A model generated the notes under the pieces. That model did no database searches. It was given only the letters and a program-made list of their open reading frames with translations, and was not told where the DNA came from. 64,000 nucleotides of DNA from Apteryx mantelli (Eukaryota > Chordata > Aves > Apterygiformes > Apterygidae): positions 136,952,288 through 137,016,287 of the forward strand of contig NC_089978.1 of NCBI RefSeq assembly GCF_036417845.1. The letters are read 5' to 3'. The position numbers and the translations under genes are program-made. How positions within the stretch are numbered: the stretch's first letter is position 1; each line of letters opens with the position of its first letter. Positions 7,625-19,700 of this stretch are shown here, piece after piece.

Positions 7625-10015
7625 TGGTTTTACCATATTTCTTGATGCCTCCAAAGAAGAAATGTACCCACAAGGCCGGGAAGGCAGAACTGGTATTCCT
7701 TGAGAGGCCGCGAGAGGGACCTATCCATTCCTATGAATCTCCACTACTCTTGGCTGAGAATCCAAGACTTGTTCCTACCAAACCTGTAGACCAAAACACC
7801 TTTCCTGCCTGGGTTGGTATAAATCATCTTTCCTTCTGTGTCCCACCAAAATGTTTTTTCAATATTCTCTTTCATGTCTCAACAAAAACCTATCTGTCTC
7901 AGATACTGAAAATCAGTAGCATGGACCTGCATTCATTATAGCAAGTATGTTTGAGTCGCTTCACATTTAAGTCACAAACAACCAGTGATGTCTTGGTTAT
8001 TTGAAAGCATAAAACTGTACAGTGTATACTGATCACTATTACTATTTGTCTTCTGAAAGACTAACTCTCATGAGAACACTTTCTGCTTTATATGGCAACT
8101 GAAAATTCTGCATGTGATAAAACATTATTCTGGGGCTTTTTTTTTTAATTGGCTTACTGCTTGAAATAATTCCTGAACTCTAAATGTTAGATGTTAAAGT
8201 ACTAGGCCTTTCATTTAAATCAGGCTCTAGGTATTCTGGTGCTATGTTAAATTTACAACAAATAATCCTGGAGTGGAGGCCTGGAGTGGAGTTCCCTAAC
8301 CTGCCCTCTTTTTCATTCTGTGTGTTTTGAACAGTTTCTCTTCAAACAAGGCATCCTAATGGGCTCCTTTTCTGTTTTGAAAGAATATTCCAGGGATTGT
8401 TTGCACTGTCCCAAGACACTATATTTTATCATGTAATGTGTACAGATCTACAATAGAAAATCACAACCCTTAATATAAATTACACAGTAGTATTTAATTT
8501 TTGAGAGACTGCAGTAACTTCAAAACGCTGAAAGGGTACTGTAGTTGTTGTAGCTAGATCCTAGGCTATTCCGAGGGCCACATCCTCTAGAGGAAAGCAG
8601 AGCACAGAATGTTGAACCTGACCCTTTCTGTTGAGACCCAGGAAGATAAATAATACTTTAATAGAAGGGTTTCTAGCCTTTGAGTAATAGTCTGGAATCT
8701 TTCACAGAAACTTAGATTGTTCAGCTTTGACTATCTTCTATAAAACACTGACATTGGATGCCCAGTTGGTTTCTTCACCTTAGATTACATTAATAAGGCT
8801 TTCAAAATACTCCCCCAAAACATCTTTATTTCATAACACATAGTTAATCTCTGTATTCCAAAGTAACACACCATCAGAAAGCCACAGGTAACTGCAGTCA
8901 CTTAATACTTCTAAGTGGGCATCCTTTACTTGAAATCATCTTATAAGTATTGATGTCAGTTGAACCTGAGCCTGTTTAGGGACAGTGAGGTTGTAATTTG
9001 TTTAATTTATTCAGAGTTATGCTAAGACACAGCAAGAAACAGTATCCAGCTCTGAACTGTTTTAAATCAGCAAGGGTTAGAGGAGCAGATGTCAATTAGA
9101 CTTTTGTTTAAATCCCAGGTCTTGTGTGCTTAAGTTGCAGACAGCAGCTCACTTAAACTTTACTCCCTTTTCAGAGAAGAGTGGCAGAACATAGTTTCAA
9201 AGTTCAATGGGGTCTCCTGCTTACCAACTTGATTAATGACTGATTTTCTCTGCTGCAGACCAGATTATCCACTTAATGAAAACACTGAAGAAAGATGGGA
9301 GGGGGGAAGTAGAATGGGGTTGACATTCCTTTGTCTGAAGAAAATTAATCCTTTCATCATCTGTCTTGCCTTTTAGGTGTGCCCACAGTTTGAAACATCT
9401 GAGCCAGTAAGCTTGAAAGGATGTCAGAAGAAGCATTGTGGTCCTCACAAAGCCCAGAATCGGGATGCCAACCACAGTTTGCTTCATCCAGGAGGTGCTT
9501 GCCGAAAAGCTATAGCCTGCAAGTTTCCTCCTTTAACTTTTGAGACTTCAGAAGAACATGCAGTCCACTCAGATTGTCTGGATCACTCAAGGAAGAACAC
9601 ACAACTCTCTCATAGGCAGCCCAAAAAAAGGACAGCAGCAAAAGCCAACATCCAAGTGGATAGTCCTAAAAACTGTAGAGAAATATCTTCATTACCTGTC
9701 GCTCAGCCTGTAGAACCAGAAGTCTCTAGTTCCCCAGACATACAGACTCCAAATCTGCCTTCCGTAAGGAACTGGAGCTGCAGCAGCACTTTGCCACAGA
9801 TGAGTAGCCATGCCTGGCTTCCACATAATACTTTGGCACCCAGTATTGATCCCCCTGGGAGGGTGGACTTGGCAACAGTACTGGTTACAGATACTCCAGA
9901 GCATGAGTATGGAGTAAAGGTAACCTGGAGACAGCGGCCTCATATAATGAAATACCTGAGGGAGAGAGGAAAGCTGAGTGTTGGTGACATATTCGTGAAG
10001 ATGAATCAATCCTGA
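7625..10015 (+). CDS. RHNO1: RHNO1 (RHINO), 9-1-1 interacting nuclear orphan
   Basis: RHNO1 binds the RAD9-RAD1-HUS1 clamp and TopBP1 and helps activate ATR signalling at damaged or stalled forks. Two coding exons (7645-7812 and 9377-10015) give 268 residues, against 238 in human. The start MPPKKK is a basic N-terminus like the human one. PTKPVD...TFPAWV (about 44-57) corresponds to the 9-1-1-binding stretch that reads SWV in human. The last 44 residues (LVTDTPE...YGVKVTWRQRPHIMKYLRERGKLS) are the conserved C-terminus. The middle (about 65-210) is poorly conserved, Ser/Pro-rich and probably disordered. Expression is likely coupled to FOXM1 through the shared promoter. Confidence 0.92.
7645..7812 (+). 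CDS. RHNO1: RHNO1 coding exon 1
   Basis: The start ATG at 7645 gives MPPKKKC, 20 nt after the likely acceptor. The in-frame codon upstream at 7624 is GTG and is not a plausible start. Fifty-six codons end at TGG in phase 0. The donor is the weak GTTGGT at 7813; a stronger-looking GTATAA at 7817 would shift the frame and stop within five codons of the junction. Joining TGG to GTG of the next exon restores the AWV motif, aligned with human SWV. Confidence 0.85.
7813..9376 (+). other. RHNO1 intron 2
   Basis: AT-rich and without recognisable repeats or exons. It ends with acceptor CTTGCCTTTTAG. Reading straight through from the first coding exon adds 42 residues before a stop at 7939, so a retained-intron form would be truncated. 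Confidence 0.6.
9377..10015 (+). CDS. RHNO1: RHNO1 terminal coding exon
   Basis: The exon begins GTG TGC after CCTTTTAG and encodes 212 residues to TGA at 10013-10015. VCPQFETSEPVSL aligns with the human VSPDF segment after SWV, and CKFPPLTFE matches the next conserved patch. PDIQTP recurs in the middle. The C-terminal VKVTWRQRPHIMKYLRERGK is nearly identical to mammalian RHNO1. No AATAAA or ATTAAA signal was seen in the 400 nt after the stop, so the 3' end is unknown and may approach the TULP3 promoter. Confidence 0.93.
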   Translation: MCPQFETSEPVSLKGCQKKHCGPHKAQNRDANHSLLHPGGACRKAIACKFPPLTFETSEEHAVHSDCLDHSRKNTQLSHRQPKKRTAAKANIQVDSPKNCREISSLPVAQPVEPEVSSSPDIQTPNLPSVRNWSCSSTLPQMSSHAWLPHNTLAPSIDPPGRVDLATVLVTDTPEHEYGVKVTWRQRPHIMKYLRERGKLSVGDIFVKMNQS

Positions 10016-10493
10016 TCTCTCTAGGAGAGGCCAAGGTGACTTTAGACTTGGTGGGAGCAATAATTCAGTTATATGTGAAGACAAGTCTAAACAGAAAATG
10101 GTGTTTTCAAGGATAAAGAAAGTCAGTAACTTAAGCCAAAACCTGTACTATGGCTTGCTGATCCTACTGAGAAATGCTCTTCAGATGTGGGGTTATTTTT
10201 ATTATTTTTTTTTTATTTTGGTTAGGTTTCCTTTCAGAATGGGGTGCCTCCTTTGCAGCTTTCTAGTCTACATGACTTCTTGCAAAAGCTGCTTTCTAAA
10301 CTCAGTGGTGATGAAACGCAGGGAGCACTGGGATATGGAGAAGGGCCTGGCACTCAGCTGCGACAGGCGAGGTGACAACAGAGGGTTCTGAGCCCTCAAG
10401 GGAGATGCTGGGCAGGACTAACGCTACTCGCCCTCAGGTCGCTGCCCCCGACGGCGCCTGTCTTCCCTCCCACCGCTCCGGCGCACCACTCGC

Positions 10494-10727
10494 GGGGGCG
10501 GGGCGCGGTCTGGCTGCAGCGCTCCGGGGAAGGCGTGAGCGGTGGCTCGCACTACGCATGTGCGGCCCTCGTTCCACCCCTCTGAGGGGCGTCACGGCCA
10601 ATGGGCGGGCCGAGTGCTGCGCCTCCGGCCAATGGCGGCGGGCTTCAGTACCGAGTTCCGTTGCCAATGGTAGCGGCCGGGGCTGGGCGCGAGTGACAGG
10701 GGTCCCATAGCAACGGTGGGGGCGAGG
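10494..10727 (+). promoter_or_regulatory. TULP3: TULP3 promoter and 5' leader
   Basis: This GC-rich, TATA-less region carries a GC box (10494-10506), three CCAAT boxes at 10598, 10629 and 10664 spaced 31 and 35 bp, and an X-box-like motif at 10701-10714 just before the ATG. Regular CCAAT spacing suggests NF-Y. The region starts less than 500 bp after the RHNO1 stop codon. Confidence 0.7.
10701..10714 (+). promoter_or_regulatory. X-box-like RFX site
   Basis: GGTCCCATAGCAAC fits the two-half-site RFX consensus (GTNRCC and RGYAAC with a short spacer) with one weak position. RFX factors switch on ciliary genes, and TULP3 is a ciliary trafficking gene, so the site is functionally sensible. It lies 13 bp upstream of the start codon. 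Confidence 0.6.
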
Positions 10728-10768
10728 ATGGAGAGCGTGAGGGGCCGCGGCGCGCCCGGCGGGGGCAG
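10728..10768 (+). CDS. TULP3: TULP3 coding exon 1
   Basis: The ATG lies in a good Kozak context (GCGAGGATGG) and starts [13 protein letters not shown]. The donor is CAG/GTGAGC. Two nucleotides (AG) carry over to make serine with exon 2. The Gly/Arg-rich start differs from the human one, as expected for this variable end. Confidence 0.85.
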
Positions 10769-13700
10769 GTGAGCCAGGCCCAGGCGGCCGGGATAGCGAG
10801 GGAGGGAGGAGTTGGGCGGGCGGCGGCCAGGACTGCGGCTCGGGTCGGCGCCGCGGGTCGCTGGAGGCGGTCCAGTGCTCCGGATGCTTCCCGGTTCGGG
10901 CCCACCATGTCGCGCGTGGGCGGTAGTATCTGCCCAAAGCAGACCTGGCGGGCGACGGGTATGCGGGGTCCCTTACGCTTCGGGGTGCTCTGCTTCGGGG
11001 TCGCTTCAGGAGTGGTTCCTGCGGCTACGGAGTACCTTGTGGCCGTGTTGTTCAGCATCTACTGCGGGGCCTGAGTATAGTAACACGATATAGCGTTTAC
11101 ATTGCCATAACCCTACCAAGGTAAAAGCTATGGGCAATTGTAAATGGTGAATGGTGCTTAGAGCAGCATACTGGCACTTACTACCTTGCTGGAATAGCAT
11201 TAAGTACCTGCATGCTAGCGTAACTGTACTCACCCTGGGTGTTGTGGAAATCATAGCATAATAAAATTCACTTTCAGTTGACACATACAAAATGTTATAA
11301 AACCTGGCTGTATTTTATGTACCTCACTATCCTATACAGATTATGCATCATCTAAATACTTGTAGATTAAATTGGTTTTGTGGAGTCTCAATCTGCTTTG
11401 CTTGTTTCTAGTTGTTGCTGTGAAGCATTTTTGCAGTGTTACTTTGCTCTGCTGTTCCTAAAGAAGCTTTACAGGCACACGGTAGCACAGTGTGTATACT
11501 ATTGCAAGGGAAAGGAAGGAACAACTGAAGGGAACTTAACCAATATGACAAGAAAAACTGTAAAGTTCAGAGAAGCTAGTTTGGAAAGAAATCATTCCTG
11601 TGGTGTTTGAATAGATCAAAAATAAAATTATTTGACAGGTAAATGTGAGGTTATGGACAGGCAGTGAAAACAGATTTTGACAGAATGAATGTGATTCCTG
11701 TAGTGAGACTCTGTAAAAACACAGAAGAAAATCTGCCAGTAATGCTTGGATGGGGGAAGTAAAAGCTAGTAAAGAGAAAAACTTAAAGAAATTTCAAACA
11801 ACTGAATTATGATAAACACAGTGTAGAACAGTATTTATCTGTGAGATACACCTGTAAATTTTATTGGGAAGAGTGAAAAGAGGCAATAGAGTTATTATGA
11901 AACCCATAATCTTCTGGGACCACCAAATACGCTGTGACACATTAGAAGACTTCTTTCTGCAGACTTTAAAGACTGAGGTTTATATACCTGTTTTAACAAA
12001 AGGATGAGCAGATGCTGATAAATTTCATTGCATAGATATATTAGACTTTAATGTTTGAGAGCGTTGAAGTCAGAGGATATGTTTTTTCTTTTTCTGATAG
12101 CAACTGTAACAGTATAATTTCTCTCTCCTAAGAAACTTGTTTTGCTTACTTCTATAGGTGCTTCATCAAAATAGCCTAACAGCAGTGCCAGTTTATGTTA
12201 TGGCTACTTCCTTCCCTCCTCCCCCTGGTTTATTAAACAAACAGTCCCCTTCCTCAACTTTCTTAGTCTCCATGGTAAGGTATGAAAACTAGAATACATG
12301 AGCCAAAATAAAGGTGTGTAGGCCTTATGTATCTATTTAAAAATTTCTTATTTTGAGCAGGAGTCTGACTTGGAATGTTCAGCAGTACTAGAATAAATTG
12401 CAGGAAGGCAAAAGACTATATCCTTCCTAAGAAGAAAGGAGTAAAATTATTTTTACATTAGCAGAAATTGTTAATTCAATAGTTAGAACTCTTCCTTGGT
12501 AAAGTAATTGTTGCTTGTTCAAACAGTGGTTTGTGTAGGAGAAAGTAAATATGGTGTGTAATAACTGGACAGTTAATAGCCATCAAGATATTACATATGA
12601 CTTTATAGAAGAAAGGCTCTGAAGAGTTTTTCAAAAAAGTATTTTAAGCTGGACATGATAGCCAGCTGGCCTACATTTGTAGCTTTTTCTCAAATGAAAT
12701 AGTTTAACTATTGAGCAGTATGTAAAAGTTACAGTAGGAAGTAAAGAATACTTGATTTCCGGTGGACAGTGGTGAAGGCAATAAGTAGAAAAGAAAAGCC
12801 TGTAGTTTTGTAAATGTGCTGTGGGATACTTGATGATAATTAAGCACCTTGGATCTTGACTTTAGGCCTTATCTGAAAGGTGTTGTCCCTTAAAACCATG
12901 GTATTGTGTTAACTTACTGCTTGTCCACCAGTGCTACCTTCTATTTAAGATGGCCGTAATTGAAAATGTTCGAGTTCATTTTGAAGTTTGATTGGCTTGC
13001 AGTTAGACATAGCACAACTGTCTTGATACTTTAGAAAATGCTAAGATTGATAGTGCTGTTTCATGGTTTTGCTAAGTACTAAGCCTTCCTTCTTCATTTG
13101 TGAAAGTCCATACTGAGATTTGACATGAAATGAAAAATGGTTTATGTTCAACAAAATAGAAACATTCAGATAAACTCGTTCTAAAAACATTGTAGTATTT
13201 TAAAATATTGAGAAGGGAATTTGGATTATGGTGGTATGTATCTGAGAATCTTGGGAGACTGATGGACTTTACCTTTTTGCACAGTAATTATGCAGTATAC
13301 AACAATATTTCCAGCTTCCCACAGGCAGTCTTCCAAATATGATTCAGCTTCTGACCTGAGGGTGTCATGTATAAAGAACATCATTTTCAGGGTGCAAAAC
13401 TTTGACTGAGTTTATGGAAACTGCAAAACATGGGTATAACCATTTGGTGGCTTCCGTAATTTGGATGCTTCTCCAGTGACCACAGATGCATGAGTTAGTG
13501 GTTTTCAGTTTGTGAACTCAGGAGCTCTGGGATACTTCCTCAGTGTCTATGTAAGTTAATGAAGAAAATAACCTATTGTCAGTTAGCTCCATTTGAAAAT
13601 GATTAGGAGTCCATGGACTTAAAAAGTTTCAAAAGTCATTTCATATATTGATGCTCAGCCAAAAATCCTTGCCATGTTTGAAAAACCTTAGCATTATTGA

Positions 13701-16700
13701 GGGGATATCAAGAATCTTAGTCTGCTAGGCTTGACTGTTTTGCACAGATACACCTAAATTATAATTTGGGGGGGGGGGAGGAAAAAAAAAAAGAACAACA
13801 GATTTGCTAATGAGTTTAGGTATACTTATAATCCAGATGAGACAGATTTCCTTTTAAAAGTCTATGTACATCTCTGTTAGTCCTTGGGGGTATTTTTATT
13901 TGGATATGAATGACTTTTTTGCAATTAACAAGCACTGTTTTGTAAATTCCAGGATTTATTATTCTGCAAATCTTATCCTTAGATAAAAGAGAACTGGCTT
14001 AATATCTTGTTTGTCCCATCCCTTTCAAGCCTGAACAATATCACCAAGAAATCTGTCCAAACTGAGATAGATTTGTAAATGTTTACAAATGTGATTTAGC
14101 TGTGCTCATAGGAGTACATTTTAGAAATAATAGAAAATCTTTTGTGACTGAAATTTGATGTTGCTATAGTCAGCGTGAATGAAGAAGGAATCACCTCATT
14201 TCCCTGTAAGGTAGACGACACTGGCAAGAGAGAGGAAGAAGTAGCAAAACTGTATACCAGTCACTAAAATTTCCAGATACATCTTGAAATGCAATTGGTA
14301 ACTGTAATTGTTAGAACAATGAGCGAGTCTTCTTTAAGTTGAAGGTTACTTGATAGTTCTTCTCCCATCCTACCCCTATCCTCTAACATTTTAATGATGA
14401 CCCATTTACTGATTACTGATGACCCATCCTTATAGAGAGAACCATTATTTTTCTCTGCTCCTGCATTTTTTTTTTTTAAAACCACTGTCAATATGGCATC
14501 TGTAGGAGGGACAAGTGCCCTGGTTACAAGAGAATTATGACTGTGTGTGTGTGCTTGCGCATGCGTGTGTGTGAAAACTTTCTGCTGATTCACACTGGGA
14601 TAGCTCTAGACTCTTGTTTTGTCATTGGGACACAGTTGGATGCTCTTCACAGTAAAATTGTTGACTGGTGTAGTTGGATCATGGAAGCCATTTGTAAGTG
14701 AATTTGCTGATATGCCCAAATCTGTTGTCTTAGACTACCGCAAGAATACTTATTCTCACTACTAGTGTTGTTTAAAATATATATTCTGTGGGATCTTGAA
14801 CTTTAACATCTTATGATACTGTTATAGAAGCCTGTGTTGTCACACGTTAACCTTCTGCAATCTAGCAGCTGAATTTTGCTTAGTCACCTGGTTTGCGGTG
14901 GAAACTAGTTGCTAGGAGAGAATAGAATAGCAATTGCTTTATGTTTCACTGGTTTCATGGTGTAATGGAGTACAATGTCAGCAAAAGTGACCGAGACAAG
15001 GTTTAATAATTCACAAAGTGGCAATCAGACGAGTCCGGATTCTAAGACCCTGGTGGATCTTGCTCCTCTCTTTCCCTAGTCTATTTCATAATACCTTTAA
15101 GTTGCTTGGCATAGAGTAGCTTTTATAAATGAAACAACCTTGGGAATTTGGAACATATAGTTGAGATGACTAAATAGAAAGCTGGTGTTCTGCTTATGGA
15201 ATAAAGGTGTCCTTTCTTTTCCCTGTCTGAAACCCAAGTTTTAGCTGAATTTAAACAAAAAATGAACACTCATTTTTGGAAGCATAGCATTCTGCAGTTG
15301 TGTTGGTGGTCCAGAGCTGAAAAGACCTTACTCAAGTTACGTCATGGATTTGTATCTTCCCTGTCAATTCCAGGGTCATTGGGAGTCACCAGTTATGAAC
15401 TCTCAAATGAATGTACCTGGCAGGTGATTCCTTTGTCCCCCTCCTCTTACAAGTATACGTAATTAAAAACAATTTTTTTTTTTTGCTCAGTCTCAGTGTG
15501 GTTTGTTGAGATTAATTCTTCCAGAATTTAAAACTTAAAATATTTTCCTCTTGTTCTGTTTGGCTACACAGTTGAACATAAGTGAACATGTAAGTCCCTA
15601 TTCTTATTGTTGTCTTCCTCTGTGCCTCCTTCCCAACCTCCCTCATGGCTTTAACGGTTAATGGCTTGTGTTGATTTCTGGTTCCACTTGGTCTGCCTTC
15701 CAGGAAAACGATATTCCTTTCACTTTAGATATACTGCATTGAACTACTTAAGCCTTTTCTTGCTAATAAAAGGATCTACCTTCTATTCTTCTACTGTAGT
15801 ATAGTAGAGAATGGCACATGCTTTTGTTTGCACTCTTCTTTGTCTTCCAGATACAAGATTTGCTAGCTTCTGTCCAGAGAGTGCTGCTTTATTTTCATTG
15901 CTCCATTCTGTAGTTACAAGTAGTAGGAGCTAATCTTTGGTACCCGGTAAGTCTGTTTTGAATGGCATATGAAATACTAACCAGTACATCAGCTTAAATA
16001 GCTCTGAATTCTTAGTTTAACCTTTTTGTGCCACTTGTGTTCCTATAGAATTTTCTTGTAACAGCCTGTATTCTTTATTGTCATCTAGCTCCTTTCATAC
16101 CTGAGTCTAAACTATTTCCATTTGTCTTGTAATCTCCAGAACTGAAACGGACAGTATCAATCCATTTCTGAAAAAGGGTTGAGATAGGATATGCTTTATT
16201 CTTTATCTCACCATAATTCAACTTCTTGCATAGACCCTTCATTTCTCAATGTTCTATTACTTTACTAGCAGGTTCCTGATTAGTTTATATGACAGTCTCC
16301 TGCAACATTAGACTTTTCTGTTTCACGGTGTGTTTGTGTGGGTATCTAATAGTGCAAAGCACATCCCATTGCATTTATGAGATCATGTGATTTTACTAAT
16401 TCTATGCTAGGGATTTGTGCTTCCACCGGCTCCCATTTTGAAACTGAAGATAGGGATGATTCTTCTGAATGGTCATTTCAGCTTGTCTACTTCATTTTAT
16501 TTAACAGCACTCATTCCAATGATTTTGTAAGGTAAAGAAGAGAAAGTTTGTGTCTTCTACACTGATAAAGATAGTTTTCTGCATTAACTAGTTCTGCACA
16601 GGGGTTTCTCTAATGGAAAATGGCAGGTTCTTTCTTACCTTTACACTCTCTGATATTGTTTTCTGTTCAGTGAGAAGAGCATCCTTAGCTGCAGGTAGTC

Positions 16701-19700
16701 AGTACTAGACTGCAGCAATATTAACCTAGTTGCATTTGACATGCAAACAGTCACCCTAAAACAGATGGCATGAATTTCCAAAGGAACTCCTTTAGGCCAA
16801 GTCTAATGTGTTTTTCTGAGCTGTTTTAACTCAAACAGCCTGTCACTTCTTCACTCACTATGAGGGTGTTTAATGGCATTATAGACTTATCATGTAAGTA
16901 TGGAGACTGTGGTGCTGCAAGGGTAGGTTTGGATTAAATTGGTTGCTCTCTTCGCTTTACCCCAAAAATAATTTTTAAGCTGTTCATGTTTTCAAAACAA
17001 AAGATTTTTCTTTACCACATGTGCATCCGATTGTTTCTCTTTGAATTCCTTTCTTCAGTATGGTATTTCTATTGCTCCGTGTTGCTGGGGCAGCTGTTTT
17101 GCCACAATAGTGAGTTTCAAATGAGTTTGTGTGAAGACTTTGGTATTAATTTTACCCCAGAATTGCTAAATACAATACTGTTCAAATAAAAAAATGCATT
17201 GGGTTCTGAAATAGTGCCAAGTTACTTGCTGAATTGTTGGGGTAGCAGAAATAAGCAACAAAAAGGTAATTCCTAAGATTGCTGCATTAGGCTCCTGGTC
17301 CTGAGTTATCAAATAATGATATAAGTAAAACAGAAGGTGACTGCTGTTTTTAGGATTCTGTTGCTATGTATTACTGCCATTTTCATAAGTCTAGATTATG
17401 TCCAAAGAATAAGGAGCTGTCAAAATTTCGAGACTTTTGTCCCCCCTCTTCCACAAATGTAGTGTTTTCTTCTTTCCTTGTCATATTGCTTGTCCCAATT
17501 TTCATTATCTATTCTTAGTTTTGTCTATTTGTTGTATTTCTTAAAATAAGATATCCCAGCCAAATGAATCCAATCCCCAAAGCCTAACAGTTAGGAAAAA
17601 GAGTATATTGTACTAAAATATATAGTTCTACCTCTATTAGTCATTGGTATAATGAGATCACTGAGTGCAGTGAGATTTCTTGTTTTGCCTTAACTCTTCT
17701 GAGATCACGTTTCCCATCCAGCCTCACTAAACCACTCCTACTCTGGTTCCACTCCCATGCTTTTCTGCTCAATACCTTTTGTGCCACCCTTGAACAGTCA
17801 TCTCCTTTCTTAAACCAAGATTATGCAGATGCTGCAAAATGCATGGTTTAGCAGTGCTGGCAGCTGTTCTGGAAGTAAGGTGTCTGTTTGGTTGTAATGG
17901 ATAGTCATTTCTTGTTAGGTAATATGCAAGTCACTGTGTTCCTTTCATGTGTGCCAAGTCATCTGCATCCATTTGAACAGATTCTGGGGTCACTTGCACG
18001 TGACATCAGATTAATGGATAAATAATATCTGCTTACTTCATAGGTCTTGTCTAGTGGTTTTTACCTGTGGTTTACAAATAGAGGGAAGGGAAGGGATTGT
18101 GGCTGTGGATAACTCTTACAGGATTGTAGAGGATGATGAATTAATTTGCATTGTACATATGGAAGTTATACATTTATGTCCATGTGTATGGAATGTTTTT
18201 CAAAAAAACACTCTCAAATCCTCTGAGGAAGTCAAACAAATACTCAGTCTAGAAGACTGAGAAAGTAGTTATTAACAAGTTACAAAATAGTACAGGTCTA
18301 AACTGTAAACTAGTTACAAAATAAAATTGAAGACCTAACTACCACATTGCCTATTATCTCAATGTGAAATTAAAGTTTGGAAGATGAGTAAAACTTAGAA
18401 TGTATAATTGAGATGAATATACAGATAGTGTGAGATATTCTGATTGGTTGTTTACATACGGAAGGAAGACTTATAACATCATGTAACAGACATGATTTTT
18501 TTTCCCTTATTCCTTTGGCTAAGCTTCATCTGTTTTGAAAGAATAATTTTTTTCTATCCTATTTCCTTTCTTTTTGAGATATTCTTTGAACATAAGTAAC
18601 CCATAGACCAATTGTGCTATGTTATTAATACTGTAAAGGTTGCATATGCAGTGAAAGCTGGATGAATTGAGAGAAAAAAAAACACCTATAGACTCCAATT
18701 GACTCAAGTTGGTTCTGATGGTGCTCCTAAAATCAAATTTTTAAGTGAAATCACTTTCTAAGTACAAACCAGGTCTTATTCTTAAGAGTATCAGCCATCT
18801 TCTTTTTTTAAGGCATATTTCTAGTCCATGTGACTTCAAAGAAAAGTACCTAATAATTCCACAGTGAAGTTCATTTATTAAACTCAAAGGTAGGCAGGAA
18901 TAGAAGCTGTAAAGGACTAACTTGCCCGTGTGTTTCTGTAGGATATTCTTTAATAAATTTAATGACTGTTTAGATGGTTCAGATAGTCACTGCTGGTTAT
19001 TGGCAGAAACATGCAGTAGTTAGAGGACTGCAGTGTATTTTAAAGTGGAGTAGGACATACAGATCCAGATTTTTGTCTCTACTCCCCACCACACCCTAGT
19101 CTGGCATTTGACTTTGTTGCTCTTGTTAGTTCATTTTATACCTCTTTTCAAATATTCTAAGATAGCTGCTCTTCAGTCTATATAACATGTGGCATATATT
19201 TGTGTATTTAAGCATTTCCAAGAGAGTCTTTATATGCTGCAGTATATTCATTCATTCTGAATTGTTTCCAAAATTAAACATTTGCTGCTCTGTGCATTGT
19301 GTGACTATGTGCGTGATATGTTTAGTAGATGAAAGACAAGATAAACAAATTTTGTGAAACCATTCCAAAAATTGTTATTGGCATTAAAAAAATCTATGCT
19401 TGTTTCTGTGGGGGAAGTCAAAGGCAAAACTGATTTCCCTGGAGAAAGGATTGTCCTTGTGAAAATCCAGCCAGAGGCTAAAATTTGTTCCTGATAAAGT
19501 ATCAGCTGCTTGAAATGTTGATGCAATCTCAGCTGTGTCACATAGAAATGGGTGTGGTGTTTCATAACTGCCTAACAACAGGCATAGTTTTACCTTACAA
19601 GGCTTTCTGGCAGTTCATTTCAATATGAAGGAAAAATATTCAGTATCTGACAAAGAAAACTTCTCTGCCTTTGGGAAGGCAGAGAAATCTGATAATCCTC

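Noticed and set aside
9692-10084. 130-codon minus-strand ORF under RHNO1
   Set aside because: It is the antisense shadow of the RHNO1 terminal coding exon, whose translation is clearly conserved.
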